DNA of 60,000 nucleotides from Liolophura sinensis. Its lineage: Eukaryota; Mollusca; Polyplacophora; Chitonida; Chitonidae. The position numbers were made by a program, and so were the translations under genes. Each line of letters starts with the position of its first letter. Position 1 is the first letter of the stretch. The stretch lies in the NCBI RefSeq assembly GCF_032854445.1, contig NC_088307.1, positions 22,148,017 through 22,208,016 on the forward strand. The letters are read 5' to 3'. Under the pieces are notes generated by a model. It saw nothing but the letters and a program-made list of their open reading frames with translations, made no database searches and had not been told where the DNA came from. Shown here piece after piece: positions 21,170-33,040 of the stretch.

Positions 21170-21503
21170 TAGGGGCAGTCGTGGCCTTGTTGTTAGCCTG
21201 TTAGCGCGGCGCAATGCTCCACGAGCCCTCACCATTGTTTATTTATTCACTTGATTGGTGTTTTACGCAGTACTCAAGAATATTCCTCTCACCAGTGCGA
21301 TAGCTGTGAGTTCGACTCATGCTGGCTTCCTCTCCAGTCGTACATGGGAAGGTTTGTCAGTAACCTGCGGTTGGTCGTGGGCTTTCCCCCGAGTCCTGTC
21401 CGGTTTTCGCCCACCTTAGTTCTAGCAGTCATCGTATGAGTGAAATATTCTTGAGTACTGCGTTAAACAATCAAATAACTAAATAAATAAATGAGTACAT
21501 CAC
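21170..21503 (+). mobile_element. SINE family A copy carrying a nested SINE insertion
   Basis: The outer element is plus-strand: head 21170-21234, remainder 21288-21503 ending in an AAAT tail. TCTATAAACCATGG flanks it at 21156-21169 and 21504-21517 (14 bp). The head and remainder are separated by the inner copy at 21235-21287. Confidence 0.88.
21235..21287 (-). mobile_element. nested 53-bp SINE family A 3' end
   Basis: 'ttgtttatttattcacttgattggtgttttacgcagtactcaagaatattc' is a minus-strand 3' fragment inside the outer SINE. The 7-bp repeat CTCACCA lies at 21228-21234 and 21288-21294, as expected for a target-site duplication. Confidence 0.8.
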
Positions 21504-21517
21504 TCTATAAACCATGG

Positions 21518-23699
21518 CCCGGCGACAACTGTCCTTCGCATGTTAGCAGCAAACCTTGGTTCAACACCGACTTGTGTTGACGCCCTGCAATGTTGACACA
21601 TACCAAGGCAAATGATCACTGTGGTCTTCATCTGACAAACGACATGCAATAGCCAATCGAAAGCACTGCAATATAAGCGTCATGTCCGACTGACGCATGA
21701 CCGAATGAATGCAGTGGTAAGAGAAATACTAGTGTTTGGTGAAGCATGAATTTGCACGAATTTGCATGAATTTACATAATAGGAAAGCCTTGAAAAACAG
21801 GAAAATCCGAAAACCATCAAAATCGAACAAAATGAAAAAAGATGGATTTTCAGCTTTATTTTTTTATTCCATTTTTAGAATTTTTTTTTTAGGATGTCAT
21901 CTCACCTGTAAAACATAAAATAAAATTGGTGTCGCATCAACAGCCTTTTGGGCGCTGTCAGCAGCATATTACATCCCAAGCCCTAAGATGAATGGTTCCA
22001 AAAAAAGCTGATTTCTCTTTCAAATCACCGCCTTCACGATATTATGTTTATAGGCGAGTGACTTTGGTGTTGTCATGTTAAATAATGCAGAGCTGTCATA
22101 ACCTTTTGACACAAGGGTCATAAATGTCACGATGAAGTAGGCTTAAAGTGCGCTTCAGGGTCTATCTCTGCTGGCCCTAAGATATCAGGTAGAAAATTTT
22201 GTACATGCGTTTTACATAGGACTGCATATCTCTACTGGCTTCAGAGAGATATATGCATAAATGTTGATGGATAGAGCACAAATGCTAAGTGTTATATTTA
22301 TTTATAGCTAAATCAGAGCATTTGCTCAAGCATCTTGGTCCCACTCACCTGATCACACAACAGAGAGCTTGGTGCGCTATTCGAATAGACGACCTCAAGG
22401 GCCAATATTTTGGTAAATTTAGATAATGCACGTTTGAACCCGGCAATTCCACTTTTTTATGGTCCCTTTTAGATGCGGGTTTTCCCACTCACTCAGTCTT
22501 TCCTGGCAGATGTGTAACATAAATAAATAAGTAACTATGTAGATCTCCCAACTTGTAACCATTTGGAAATGTGTTAGTTGCCATAGTTGTAAGGTAATTA
22601 CATTTTTGTAGAATTTCATCAGTTTTCAACAATTTTTTATTGAATGTTTATTAGTCATAGGTAAATATATGTATGATGACATATCTCATAAATGGCGGGA
22701 ATAAAGTCCGACGGGGCTTGTTCTACCCCTGACTCGTTATTATCAAAGAATAATAATACAGCCTTGGTGAGGAGAGATAATTATTGAATAATTATATTAA
22801 CAAAGGCAAAGTTACCAAGAAAAAACTCACATAGAAAGGTAACACTATAAACGCCTAAGTTAACTATACAATGGTGTGAATAATATTTTGTGTAACATCT
22901 TCTATCTCGTAGATTATGTGACTAATGTGGATCAAATATTGTTAATCGAAAAATCTTTTAACCTTGCGTGATGTTAATTACTTTGAAGTTTGGAGGAAGT
23001 TTGTTCAAACATCTGCTTGAATAAATGAATCATATGTTTCACACCACAATACGGCTATTCTGTGGCGAAACGTCTGCTTGAATGCCCTATGTAAAACAAA
23101 ATGGACTTCTTAGAAGAAAATCGAGCTTATGCGATGAGAAACAGGGAATGACTCTCTCGACTACTCAGGTATGATTCTAGATCGAACAATACGAACTATT
23201 CCGTCCTCCGACACCATTTGCAAAGATTGCTAGTCTTTAAGAAGCGTTGAAAAGTATGACTTAAAAACATAACGAAAATCCAAACATGATAACCCAATAC
23301 AGTATCTTTTCCTTGGTTCCCACTATTTCAAAGATCTTGCATGACAAGCGGTCTACATGAAAAAAAAACAAAAAAAAAACATGCGTTTAAGATATCATCG
23401 ACAGGTTAAGTCTGGCAAAGCTTAAAACCTATATGCATACAGGCCTTGGCGAGTGACCGACATTCATTGTGTGTCCACCTTTCTCATATGCTAATATTTC
23501 ACGAGTGGCTTGTCAATGAAAATTGCTGACTCAGTGCTTTGGCAAGTACTTTCAAGTTGACATGCATACAGCTTCTATCTTGGTAATGCGATGTCTGTCT
23601 TGACTGATTCGCCTGCTTTTGCACTCCTGATTAATATTGAAGGTATTACAGTTTATACATAAACATCATTTAATTCTCTTCACGAATCCAGCTCGTTCT
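21518..23699. other. no recognised feature
   Basis: 2.2 kb of AT-rich sequence with A-runs (23360-23379). No ORF of interest and no copy of the named repeat families was recognised. Confidence 0.45.
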
Positions 23700-23714
23700 G
23701 GTTGATCAGTGGTT

Positions 23715-23845
23715 TGAAGCCAGTGAGTTTCTGAGATACCAAGCGGAGGTCAACTGTCTGATTTCCTCCACCGGTAAACTGGATCGCCGTCGAATAAATC
23801 AAAAAGTCTTTAATATACACAATGTAACAGACCAAATAAAAAAAT
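23715..23845 (+). repeat. possible highly diverged SINE A relative
   Basis: 'agcggaggtcaactgtctgatttcctccaccggtaaactggatcgccgtcgaataaatcaaaaagtcttt' is weakly reminiscent of the family A 3' half. Confidence 0.3.
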
Positions 23846-24214
23846 AGATACAGAATTTTCTGCAGAAATTAATATCTACATCATGCAGAAAGTTTTGTCA
23901 GACGTGTTTGTTTTTAGAGCTTTGAATAACATTCTAGCATAAATTCCATTACAGAAGAAAATCGAGCTTTACTTATCGGATGGTGGTGAAGTATATGGGT
24001 AGAGGAAACCTGTCAAAACCACGAGGAAACCATAGAACTCAGCCAGGTAACTGAGAAACCCGCTGATGCACGTGTATATGGTCACAACCAGGTCTGTTTG
24101 TGTTAGATTCGTCCATTCAACATCACTGGTCGGAAGTTAGCCGTCTTCCACCAGCGAAGGCCTACCCCACCTAGATAAATTTTAGGCTCAAACAGAACAA
24201 TGTGTTATGAATAT

Positions 24215-24276
24215 ATTTATTATTTTGATTGGTGTTTTACGCCGTGCTCAAGAATATTTCACTTATACGACGGCGG
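24215..24276 (-). mobile_element. very short 5'-truncated SINE family A with 12-bp target-site duplication
   Basis: Only the last about 60 bp of the family are present ('ttgattggtgttttacgccgtgctcaagaatatttcacttatacgacggcg'). GTTATGAATATA flanks it at 24203-24214 and 24277-24288. Confidence 0.9.
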
Positions 24277-24297
24277 GTTATGAATATAAAGGACTAA

Positions 24298-24481
24298 GCA
24301 GCATAGAGAGTAAAACCAGAACGGCGACTACAGTGGGATAATTAGCAAATATCCACACGTATAACCGGGTGAAATGTTGCCTCCTGTAAATTTACGTCAG
24401 CTGCGGTTTTATTCCAACTGTTCATGTAAATGCTTAAACATACACGCTCCCTAGTTTAGGCAGAATTAGGTAAAAAAAAAA
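24298..24481 (+). repeat. interspersed repeat D, near-complete plus-strand copy
   Basis: It begins 'gcatagagagtaaaaccagaacggcgac' and ends 'ggcagaattaggtaaaaaaaaaa'. A poly-A end on this strand suggests retrotransposition. No open frame and no terminal inverted repeat. Named D here; copies lie at 18743, 20027, 25791, 31630, 44407, 47810, 51366 and 52382. Confidence 0.75.
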
Positions 24482-24599
24482 TGCAGTGATATTAGTTGGA
24501 TTTAGTGACCCGTCTTTAATTACTCAAAATGCTGTGTTGACATCTTAGGTAGCGCGTTCGAATCCAGCTCTTGCTTACATCAGACAATTAGTCATTTTC

Positions 24600-24725
24600 A
24601 TGATTGATTGATTGATTGATTAATTGAATTATTGATTGATGGATTGTTACTTCAACGCCATAATTTATTTCACATGTATGACGGGGTGGAAGAAACGGTA
24701 ATGCCAGAGGGTAGACCACCAGCAT
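24600..24725 (-). repeat. SINE A-like sequence with GATT-repeat tail
   Basis: (GATT)n at 24602-24620, then 'ttcaacgccataatttatttcacatgtatgacggggtgg...aaacggtaatgccagagggtagacc', a diverged minus-strand version of the family A 3' half. Confidence 0.5.
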
Positions 24726-24828
24726 TTGGAATGTGTGGCGCACAAACCAGAATGCCATAGTCATGAAAGATAAGAGGTCATCCCTCATATTTTCTTCTTT
24801 AATATACCTTCTTAGTTCTTGATAAGTC

Positions 24829-24935
24829 AAACGCCGTTTGGGAATTGGCCTTGCGATTATTATTGACCTGGAACGTCCATCTTGGTTTACGGCTAGTATA
24901 CGAATGTCTGTTGCGACACATGGGTTCCACGAAAG
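24829..24935 (+). repeat. interspersed repeat E, second part
   Basis: 'gttttgggaattggccttgcg'-type sequence followed by 'gacctggaacg...gtatacgaatgtct', shared with 15483-15565 and 26030-26090. Confidence 0.6.
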
Positions 24936-25045
24936 TCAGGCTGCCTAATCGGCTACACGGTCGCTTATTGTACGTCAAACGCCGGGATTGGATCTTTTCT
25001 ATTGGCTCAATTTTCTATTTGAACACCAATTTGTCTCACCACCGT

Positions 25046-25225
25046 CTTATAAATGAACTGCTCTCCAGTTAGACTTTAAACACCAATGAAATAAAACGAG
25101 AACATTTCACAAACGTGTGACAGCTGAAAAATCGCACCTCCGCTTCATAAATGAATTGCCCTCTAGTTAAACCTCAAACACCAATGAAATAAGCCGAGAA
25201 CATTTCACAAACCTAAGCTAGCCGA
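25046..25225 (+). repeat. diverged tandem duplication of about 100 bp
   Basis: 'ataaatgaactgctctccagttagactttaaacaccaatgaaataaaacgagaacatttcacaaac' at 25046 recurs at 25147 as 'ataaatgaattgccctctagttaaacctcaaacaccaatgaaataagccgagaacatttcacaaac'. Confidence 0.8.
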
Positions 25226-25302
25226 GAAATAAATGGTTTCTTGATCTCATGATTGTTTCTGCAAAAAACGACACAGTGGACGGATGATTTGGCCTTTTGT
25301 TT

Positions 25303-25690
25303 GAGGACCGCTTCGGTGACCTAATGAGTAGTGCATCGGGAGTTTGAGCGTCCACTTCGAGGTCGGGAAACCCGGGATCAAACCCGGGTCGGGCTACACC
25401 AAAGACTTTAAAAATGACACTTGTTTCTGTCTTGCTTGGCGCTCAGCACTGAGAGGTTTAAGGAAGGAAACAGGACTGGTTGACCCGGTGTCAGTATAAT
25501 GTGACTGGGTTTGGTGTCGTCTCTGGAGTCTTCAGCATGATACTTCAGTGGCAGTAGCACTTCGGCGGTATGGACTCGCCTTGCCACAAGGAGATTCAGT
25601 ATGTGTTCACACACACCTAACGACTCTTTGTCGTCACATGCCTGAAAATTTTTTAAGTACAACATTAAACCCCAAGCATTCATCCATTAA
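25303..25690 (+). mobile_element. SINE family B, full-length reference copy
   Basis: The tRNA-like head has an A-box-like 'tgacctaatgag' (25317-25328) and a B-box-like GGATCAAACCC (25375-25385) inside 'cccgggatcaaacccgggtcgggct', which also folds as a T-arm. The body runs 'agactttaaaaatgacacttg', 'cttgcttggcgctcagcactgag', 'tgacccggtgtcagtataatgtgactgg', ending 'aacattaaaccccaagcattcat'. About 385 bp. Confidence 0.88.
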
Positions 25691-25790
25691 TGTATTCATT
25701 TATTATTTTATTTGAGCAGCAAACCAGAGGCTTTTGTGCCTTTGTCTGTTCTAACAGGGCGCACGCTTAGGCATGGTAACGTAGACGCAT

Positions 25791-25908
25791 TTGTTTTACC
25801 GGATTCTGCTTAAGGTTCCGCTAGGGGGCGCGGAATTTGCTACTATTTAATCAGTTACATTGCTAATTATCACACTCTTGTCGATGCCATGGTTTTACTC
25901 CCTATGCA
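25791..25908 (-). repeat. interspersed repeat D, internally deleted, joined to repeat E
   Basis: 'ttttaccggattctgc...tttgctactatttaatcagttacat' then directly 'tgctaattatcacactcttgtcgatgccatggttttactccctatgc'. Repeat E follows without a gap, so D and E are probably parts of one longer element. Confidence 0.65.
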
Positions 25909-26098
25909 AGAACATTCCTTGCGTCTTCCCGTCATCATTGAAAACTGTTGACTGTTTTTCTTTGCAGGAAGCCATCATACTTTCCTAATTTATATACTTT
26001 CTCCAGTTTTGATGATTTGTGTTGAACATTGTTTTCGAAATTCGTGGTCGGAATCGTAAAACTTTGATTGACCGCTGTTATACGAATGTCTCTTTTGC
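25909..26098 (+). repeat. interspersed repeat E
   Basis: 'cttcccgtcatcattgaaaactgttgactgtttttctttgcagg' and 'tatacgaatgtctcttttgcc', as at 15395-15610. Confidence 0.65.
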
Positions 26099-27116
26099 CT
26101 GAGCCTAAGCCCGTCGTGAACGTATGTTCTCGTATTTACAAAACAGCTTCAGACTTAAGTAAAAAATTGCAACTATTATAAAACCAAATTCAGGAAAGGA
26201 AAGAGCTGAAATTGTGGTTTGTGGGTTTATAATGATCTGCAGGAAGGAATCTGACTACAAATTTCAAACTTCCAGGAGCAACATATTTTAACCGTACATG
26301 TAGCTCGGTTTGAAATTTTGGCCTAAGTCTTAAGGCCTCTTAAGGCTAAATACGGGAGCAGATTTATGTTTTCATGAAGGTCGATGTACCTCATCCTATA
26401 TATTACAATATACCTATAGGCTTTAGGCTTTGTCGGCAGGGTTCAATACTTCGGCGAGCTCTTTACTATTGTCAGATGGTGTCAATGTCCCTTTTTGTTT
26501 GGGGTAGGTCAGCCTTGAGGTTTCAAGATCGCACTGCCCTCGGTATCATACAATTCCCAATGTGCCAAAAAAGACATGTCGTCATGACATGTGCACCAGA
26601 CGTTTTGTGATTTGTAAATGGTGGGATGGGCTCCACCGATAGAGGGCAGTCATGTACATTGTCTTCCGGTTGACGGGATGATTGATTTGTGTCCGGCCCC
26701 ACGTTTACCTACAAGCTCTCTCAGTCTACATGTTGTCCCGAAAACATCCCCTTAACATGGTCAAAGATTCAGGTCGAAGTGAGGATTTGTGGCTTTGAGA
26801 CCTGCAGACACACCTTGATTTACAAGCCACGTTCGTCGTAACAAGTGGCATTCACCACGTTGTGATGAGTATAAAAGCGTGCCACAAGACTGCAGATGTT
26901 CAAAGCTTGACAGAAAAAAAGAAAGAAAAAAGACTGCACAAGGTGGAAACGGTGGACTTTTTGCAACCATTAAAGCGTTTCCTCCACTCACATTCGGCAC
27001 AAAGTTTTCTGTGTGTCTGTGTAGTGGGCACATCTTCAAACATTGTAATTATAATGTTTTGTACGGGAAGGAATGTCAGGCGAATAAAACACCCACAAAG
27101 AACACACAGAATTAAT
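26099..27116. other. no recognised feature
   Basis: No repeat was recognised. Frames at 26374 and 26761-27236 show no family resemblance; the 124-codon frame ending at 27236 runs into a SINE fragment. Confidence 0.45.
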
Positions 27117-27205
27117 TTGATTGAAGTGAACGCCGTACTAAAAATATTTCACTTTCGCCAGCGATATGGTGAGATGAAACCGGGTAGAGCCCCAGGGGAA
27201 AACAA
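27117..27205 (-). mobile_element. SINE family A fragment
   Basis: 'ttgattgaagtgaacgccgtactaaaaatatttcactttcgccagcgatatggtgagatgaaaccgggtagagccccagggg', minus orientation, diverged. Confidence 0.7.
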
Positions 27206-27237
27206 ACAAACAAAACTGGGCTTTGCCAAATACTGAT

Positions 27238-27272
27238 TTTTTTTATTTGATTAGTGTTTTACGCCGTTCTCT
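27238..27272 (-). mobile_element. SINE family A 3'-terminal scrap
   Basis: 'tttttttatttgattagtgttttacgccgttct' is only the last 35 bp of the family. Confidence 0.65.
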
Positions 27273-28703
27273 TTCGATAGAGGTTTCAACGAACTTCGTG
27301 TAACACTAATCAAAGTGCACAGAGCAGTGGAGGAGAGAAAATCTCGAGGATGAGAAAATCCTAGGCTAAGTTGCGTCAGAGAAATGCATATAAACATGAA
27401 CAACTATGTGTAGTATCAGCCGTGATGGCTATTGATATATATAGGAATATCCATTTTTGTGGACGAAAAGCTATCAGTCAATTTGACAGTTAAACAAATG
27501 GACAAAAAAATTGCAATAACCAGCCTGGAAAAGACGTTCTTGATACCAGCCGTTAAGTGCTACTTGAGGTAAACAATTTCCTGCCTACAAACTGTATACC
27601 ATTACACATGGGTCATGAATTTTCATCAGGGTAATGGAATGATTGGGGCAGAACGTGCTTGGAGAAGTGATCCAAGCTCCGTTAGTTTTAAACGCACTGT
27701 CAATTAACCATGGTATATCAATTATCAGGTACAAGGTAATGAGAAATATGTAAATAAAACAAAGGTGACAGTGCTGGTAAAAGTACCAATCTCTTGTCAC
27801 GTGACGATGAATGATTGACAGATTGGCTGCTTGAGATGTCATATGGCCGGAGCTCTAAGGTCCCGGTTCACCAAATGACAAGCTCCCAAACAGAGATGAA
27901 TACTTAATGGTCAAGGTTCAGTGGGCAGAGTAATTCCCTGCCTTTGTGCAGATGGTACTAAAATAACCTTTAGTGTTGTTGTTATCACATTTAATGTCCC
28001 GGGAAAGACGTGGACATTAGGCCTAGGCTCGATGTCCTTGTAGTGGTGCGTGTCTCTCCACTGTTGATCTTGCTAGATGGTCAGTAATAGCTATTCTGAG
28101 GATGGATTTAAGAAATTGGTGTCCAGATTTAGATACCTGGTTTAAAGACAGGAGCGTGTGTATTAATGTTATAACCGGACGGGATAATGAGGAACGCAAT
28201 ATGTTAATTTAAATCCAGAAAAACAATAGATTTACTGCTTTGGCCTGCCCGATCTCAAATCAGAAGCTAGGTGCCCGGATCGCACCTGGGAAACGTGACG
28301 TCTTGCATAAGGTTCATCATCCATACACCAGACAGTATATATGTGTAAATTAGCACAAGGATAAATTACATACTTAACTCGTACATTGTAGAATTCGTAT
28401 GACAAGGTATTTGCCGCAAACTCGTACAGTTCATACGACAAGATATTTGTTGCAATACAGGTTGTTTCTCTGAGCTTGTCGATTGCTTCTTAGCATTAAG
28501 ACATCACTGGTGATGCAATTTATGTAATGCGAAATCTCGCTTCTCAACGTGAATTTTGTTCACAGTAATGGTACTAACACGTAAACACGATTCTCTCTGA
28601 CAAAATGCACAACTCTCGTGATGAAGCGTGGTTTCGCCTTATATGAGTCTCTCGTCCATCGCGGCCAAATCCCTTTGCCGTATACCTCACTCGTTGGAGC
28701 CTG
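27273..28703. other. no recognised feature
   Basis: AT-rich, no repeat family or coding pattern recognised. 'tcgtacagttcatacgacaag' and 'tcgtatgacaaggtatttgc' near 28395-28445 form a short diverged doublet. Confidence 0.45.
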
Positions 28704-28770
28704 CGATTTAGGACTAAAAACGATTTAGGACTAAAAGCGATTGAGGACTAAAAGCGATTTGGGACTAAAT
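28704..28770 (+). repeat. 18-bp tandem repeat, four copies
   Basis: Units of 'gcgatttaggactaaaaa/agcgattgaggactaaaa'. Confidence 0.85.
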
Positions 28771-28871
28771 TCCAAAACTTTATCTTGTTTACAAAAAACA
28801 AAGATGTTAGAATCAGGCTGCTCATATATGACTGAAAATGTATTATACAGCACAGAGTCACAAGTTCAAAT

Positions 28872-29108
28872 TTTAGTTATCTGATCAGTGTTTTTCGCCG
28901 TACTCAGGAATATTTTTCTTATACGACGGTGGTCAGCATTATTGTGGGTAGAAACCGGTCAGAGCCTGCGGGAAACTCATGACAATCTGCCGGTTTTCCG
29001 GCAGGAAGTCAGCATGAGCTGGACTTGAACTCATAGTGACAGCATCTGTGAGATGCTTCTGGGTCATTGTGCCTCGCTGGTACGCTAACCACCCCGGCCA
29101 AGGACACC
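28872..29108 (-). mobile_element. SINE family A, near full length, diverged
   Basis: Runs from 'ttatctgatcagtgtttttcgccgtactcaggaatattt' through 'agcatgagctggacttgaactcatagtgac' to the head 'gctaaccaccccggccaaggacacccc'. Part of the middle is replaced by 'ccggttttccgg'. Confidence 0.85.
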
Positions 29109-30305
29109 CCCACCTCCCCCCGCCCTACGCCCTCACCTTTCACCACTAAATTTTATTGGGTACATGTAAATATCAAGAGTAGAATACTTATTATAATCCA
29201 GGAAACCTGATATCACTGTGTGAAACTGACTCCTGGGGTTAGGGAGGTACACACCGTACCGGTACTTTAGTGCTAGACCACTAGCCCTAGAACAGGCCGT
29301 AGGAGGTCGCATCCGTAAGAACTAAGAACTGATTCCAAATAGCTAGTCAGTCAATCAATCAATATACGTAATCAGTCAGTCAAATTTAACAAATCTGCGA
29401 TTAATAATGCAATATTGCAGTTGACAATATACTCCCATAATCATAAACCCTCCACTCCCACACCAAGTGCATGACAGTTAAGATAAAATTTTAGAACCTT
29501 TTAAACATTTGATTACCTTTCGGTTTATGCATGACATTATCTGCTATACTAGCACATACTCATTTGCTTTTAACAGAATATATGGTCACCTGAGCTCTGG
29601 ATTAACAGTGGTTGCAATTTATTTAAAGTTTTGTGACCCTCGAATAAAACTGCTCGTAAATCAAGTTTTACAAAAGTCAAAGGAAATTCATTATCAAAAT
29701 AAAAACCTGGCCTGAAACTGTCAATGCTAGATTTATAGTCTTCGGTTTGTAGTTGAGGTCAAATCTAGACGCCGTACAAAATACATGTTACAGGGCGTTT
29801 ACATGTACGTGGGTGTTTTAATTCATGTGTTAGGGCGTCAGGTCAAAGGTTCGTGGTATGCAAACTTGTAGCTGTATAGCGCCCACGATATTTCATTTGT
29901 CGTACAAAAGGACAATTTGAAAGAAAAACGGAGCCTCAAATAATGTAATTGTGCATGCAGGTTTCTAGAAAAATCTAGGTTGATCTTCTACTGAAATATT
30001 ATATTTTTTTCTGTCCACTATAAACACATGATTTATACTAGTCTTTCATGTTTACCCTGGCGTTTCTGCACGATTCCAGAAAGATCCGTATTCATCATGA
30101 CATAGCTTTATGCTGAATAATGTGGATTTTTTGCCTCATTTGGCCAGTGTTTGGTTCCTAAAGTAAATATAATTTGTGATGTCTGGAGAGCTAATGTAGT
30201 CCAGCCCAGTTCTTAACCTCCACGGGTACAAATATCACGTATACTAAAAAATTCGACTACTATGTAGTAATATGGGACATGTCGTAATCATCCATTTAAT
30301 TTGTT
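29109..30305. other. no recognised feature
   Basis: AT-rich; a 'cagtcaatcaatcaatat' run near 29347. No gene was recognised. Confidence 0.45.
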
Positions 30306-30420
30306 GTCAGCAACCTTCAGATGGTGGTGGATTCTCCCGGGTTTCTTTATACCATAATGTTGGCCGTCATCGTATATTTTTGAGTACGGCGTAAAATACC
30401 AATTACAGAAATTAATAAAT
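30306..30420 (+). mobile_element. SINE family A, 5'-truncated
   Basis: 'gtcagcaaccttcagatggtggtggattctcccgggtt...taccataatgttggccgtcatcgta...tttttgagtacggcgtaaaataccaatta', ending in an AATAAAT tail. Confidence 0.8.
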
Positions 30421-31629
30421 AAACCATACAAGAAACATTAAGTTTTCGTTAATCATAAGTTACTATTGCCATATATGTACATAGTTACCTGTTTTGACTT
30501 GCTTTATTTCTTCAGAGAGGTTGATAGGAATTGGCTTTTTGCGATACAAAATGCATATTATCTTAAAATCACATGCCACATGTCACAAAGTGTGTTAGTT
30601 AATTGCCAAATTCCTGTGGTTTGTTCCAGACACTATCGTGCCCCCAATCATGAAAGCAACTGTCGTCGTAAAAGTGACATATTTTGGGGGCATGTAGTCA
30701 ATCAGTCAAATCAAATGAAATCAAAACCTGTCTCTAACTTCTGAAAATATTGTTAAGCCTAAGACTTTCTTTTGACACTAACATATGAACTAACATACGT
30801 CCTATTCTGTAGCTTAAAACTGGGTCACATACACAAAGACCTTAATACAGTTCTGATTTTCCGCAATAATAATAATAATTTCAGAAAAAAATTATGATGC
30901 CTACGTGTATAGGTGTCTCTGTATGTTTGTTTGAAACTTTTTTTATAGATGCACGCATCAGTGGAGTTTGTTCTGCAGGTATGAAATTTATTGCAATTCT
31001 TTTTTTTTTCCTTTTTTTTATTTTCAGCAAAATACTTGACCATCCACTTTTTGAGTGTATTAAGGACTGTCTTGTTCACAAAATGATTAGTTGTTCCTAC
31101 ACACAAATACCGGTTAGGCGAGCCATACCGATCAGGCATGAGGTCATCTCAAAATAGCATGCCCTTTGGCTTAATTCAGTTTTCTTTTTAGTACTTTTTA
31201 TTCACATGCTTTTGAAGCCTCGGTGTACAATTGACATTTTAATATTATAATTTGACAAATGCTGCTCTGCAGCTTTCTGCAAGCAAAACAGGTATGCGTG
31301 TACGTATGTAGTAAACACTTTTACAAACCCAGCCCAAGACTCCAGGGTGATTGAGGTAAAGTCCAGGGACAATTCTCCAGGGTTAGATATGACAGCCCTC
31401 CCTCATGTTTTTTCCATAAGAAAAACTGTAAACAATGCTTAAGGTGAAAAAGTTCACATATAGATTATATCTAACCTATCAATCCATTTGCATACCCCAC
31501 TGCTGTTCACAATGGGTGAAGCGTAAAATACATGCATGAAAAAACAAAGAAGTGAAATATTTCTTCCGTGGAATCAAATATGGCATGTCACACACCAAAT
31601 ATGACGTGTTATACACCAAATGTGATATG
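30421..31629. other. no recognised feature
   Basis: AT-rich sequence. Overlapping frames on both strands at 30825-31157 run over a T-rich tract and show no coding bias. Confidence 0.45.
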
Positions 31630-31752
31630 TCATAAGAGACTTAAACCACAGGGAATGAAAACAAACCAGCGAGGAAAATATGATAGTTAACAAATAGTCA
31701 CGCGTAATCGGTGAAATACGGAACTCTTGTCAATTTACCTCAGTTAGCGTCA
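31630..31752 (+). repeat. interspersed repeat D, truncated
   Basis: 'aaaacaaaccagcgaggaaaatatgatagttaacaaatagtcacgcgtaatcggtgaaatacggaactcttgtcaatttacctcagtta' matches the first two-thirds of D. Confidence 0.65.
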
Positions 31753-32479
31753 CAGACCACTGGACATGCCCGATAATGTAATAGCACATGTAGGTAATGT
31801 TCAAGGACCTTAGTTTTCACCTGTGTTTATTTTATTAAATTATTGTTGTTACTTTATTAAGATATGATATCCATGTTGTTATTGGTGTTATTATCATACG
31901 CGTGTGCCGTTTCGGTGTTATCCACCTTCAGATTTGGAGGCCGTAGAATTCGACAGCTTTGAGTCAGGAGGTTTACCAGATTTGTGGAGAAGGTCGGTGG
32001 TTTCCTTCTATACCCATGCATTTGGCATGTGCCATAAAAGTGTAAAAGTGAAAGAGCCCTTGGTATGGCGTTAGATTTCGATCAGATGAAATATAGCCTA
32101 TAAGTATTAGGCATGTATACAGAACTGGCGCTTATGTAAGATTAGCAAGTTTGGAATTCCTGTGGGAAATCCTGGCATGGAACTCCACTCAGATAACCTA
32201 TTAAACATATAAACGTATGTTGCACTTTGACCTATCAAGGACGAACCAAGCACACACGTATAGTATGTAGGGTAAGGGTTTATATGTTCGTCCGCATGCT
32301 ACCCGTGTATTATGACATAATTTATGACGTGACGAAAATATTGATTTCTTGTGTAAACACCTAACACAGTGGAATGAGCTCTCTCGTACAATAAGTCACA
32401 GCGTTCTTAGAGGAATACTCTGTCGTATAAGGTGTTTTAGTCAGCCATATCTTATGATAGCCACACAGAGGTTTTGCTA
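31753..32479. other. no recognised feature
   Basis: 'gtttaccagatttgtggagaaggtcggtggtttccttctataccc' at 31969 may be another very old SINE A relative; otherwise nothing. Confidence 0.4.
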
Positions 32480-33040
32480 GTTAGATTGTCAATATGGTTG
32501 CCTTACATGGCAAGCTGCCTTGGCACATATGGCCAAAATCTTACATTACAAGGCGCATTGGTGTATGTGGCAACAGCCCTATATAGCAAGTTACATCGGA
32601 ACATTAGGCAACAACCTTACATGGGAAACTGCATTGGCACATGTGGCCACAACCTTCCATGGCAAACTGCATTGGCACATGTGGCCACAACCTTATATGA
32701 CAAGCTACATTGGCACATGTTGCCAAAACCTTCCATGGCAAGCTACATTGACACATGTGGCCACAACCTTACATGGCAAGCTACATTGACACATGTGGCC
32801 GCAACCTTACACGGCAAGCTACATTGGCACATGTGGCCACAACCTTACATGGCAAGCTACATTGGCACATGTGGTCACAACCTTACATGGCAAGCTGTAT
32901 TGGTACATATGGCCAAAACCTTACATGGCAAGTTACATTGACGCATATGGCCACAGCCTTAAATGGCAAGCTGTATTGGCACACATGACCAAAACCTTAC
33001 ATGGCAAGCTACACTGGCACATATTGACTTCCAGAAGTGC
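32480..33040 (+). repeat. 38-bp minisatellite, open in all three forward frames
   Basis: About 14 units of 'cattggcacatgtggccaca'+'accttacatggcaagcta', best conserved at 32600-32960. Since 38 is not a multiple of three, the same three peptide phases rotate through each frame, giving plus-strand frames of 155, 89, 77 and 85 codons (repeats such as MWPQPYMASYIGTCGHNLTW). A degenerate echo lies at 33138-33172. Confidence 0.92.

Noticed and set aside
26862-27236. 124-codon plus frame
   Set aside because: It runs through an A-rich stretch and ends in a SINE fragment; no coding signature.
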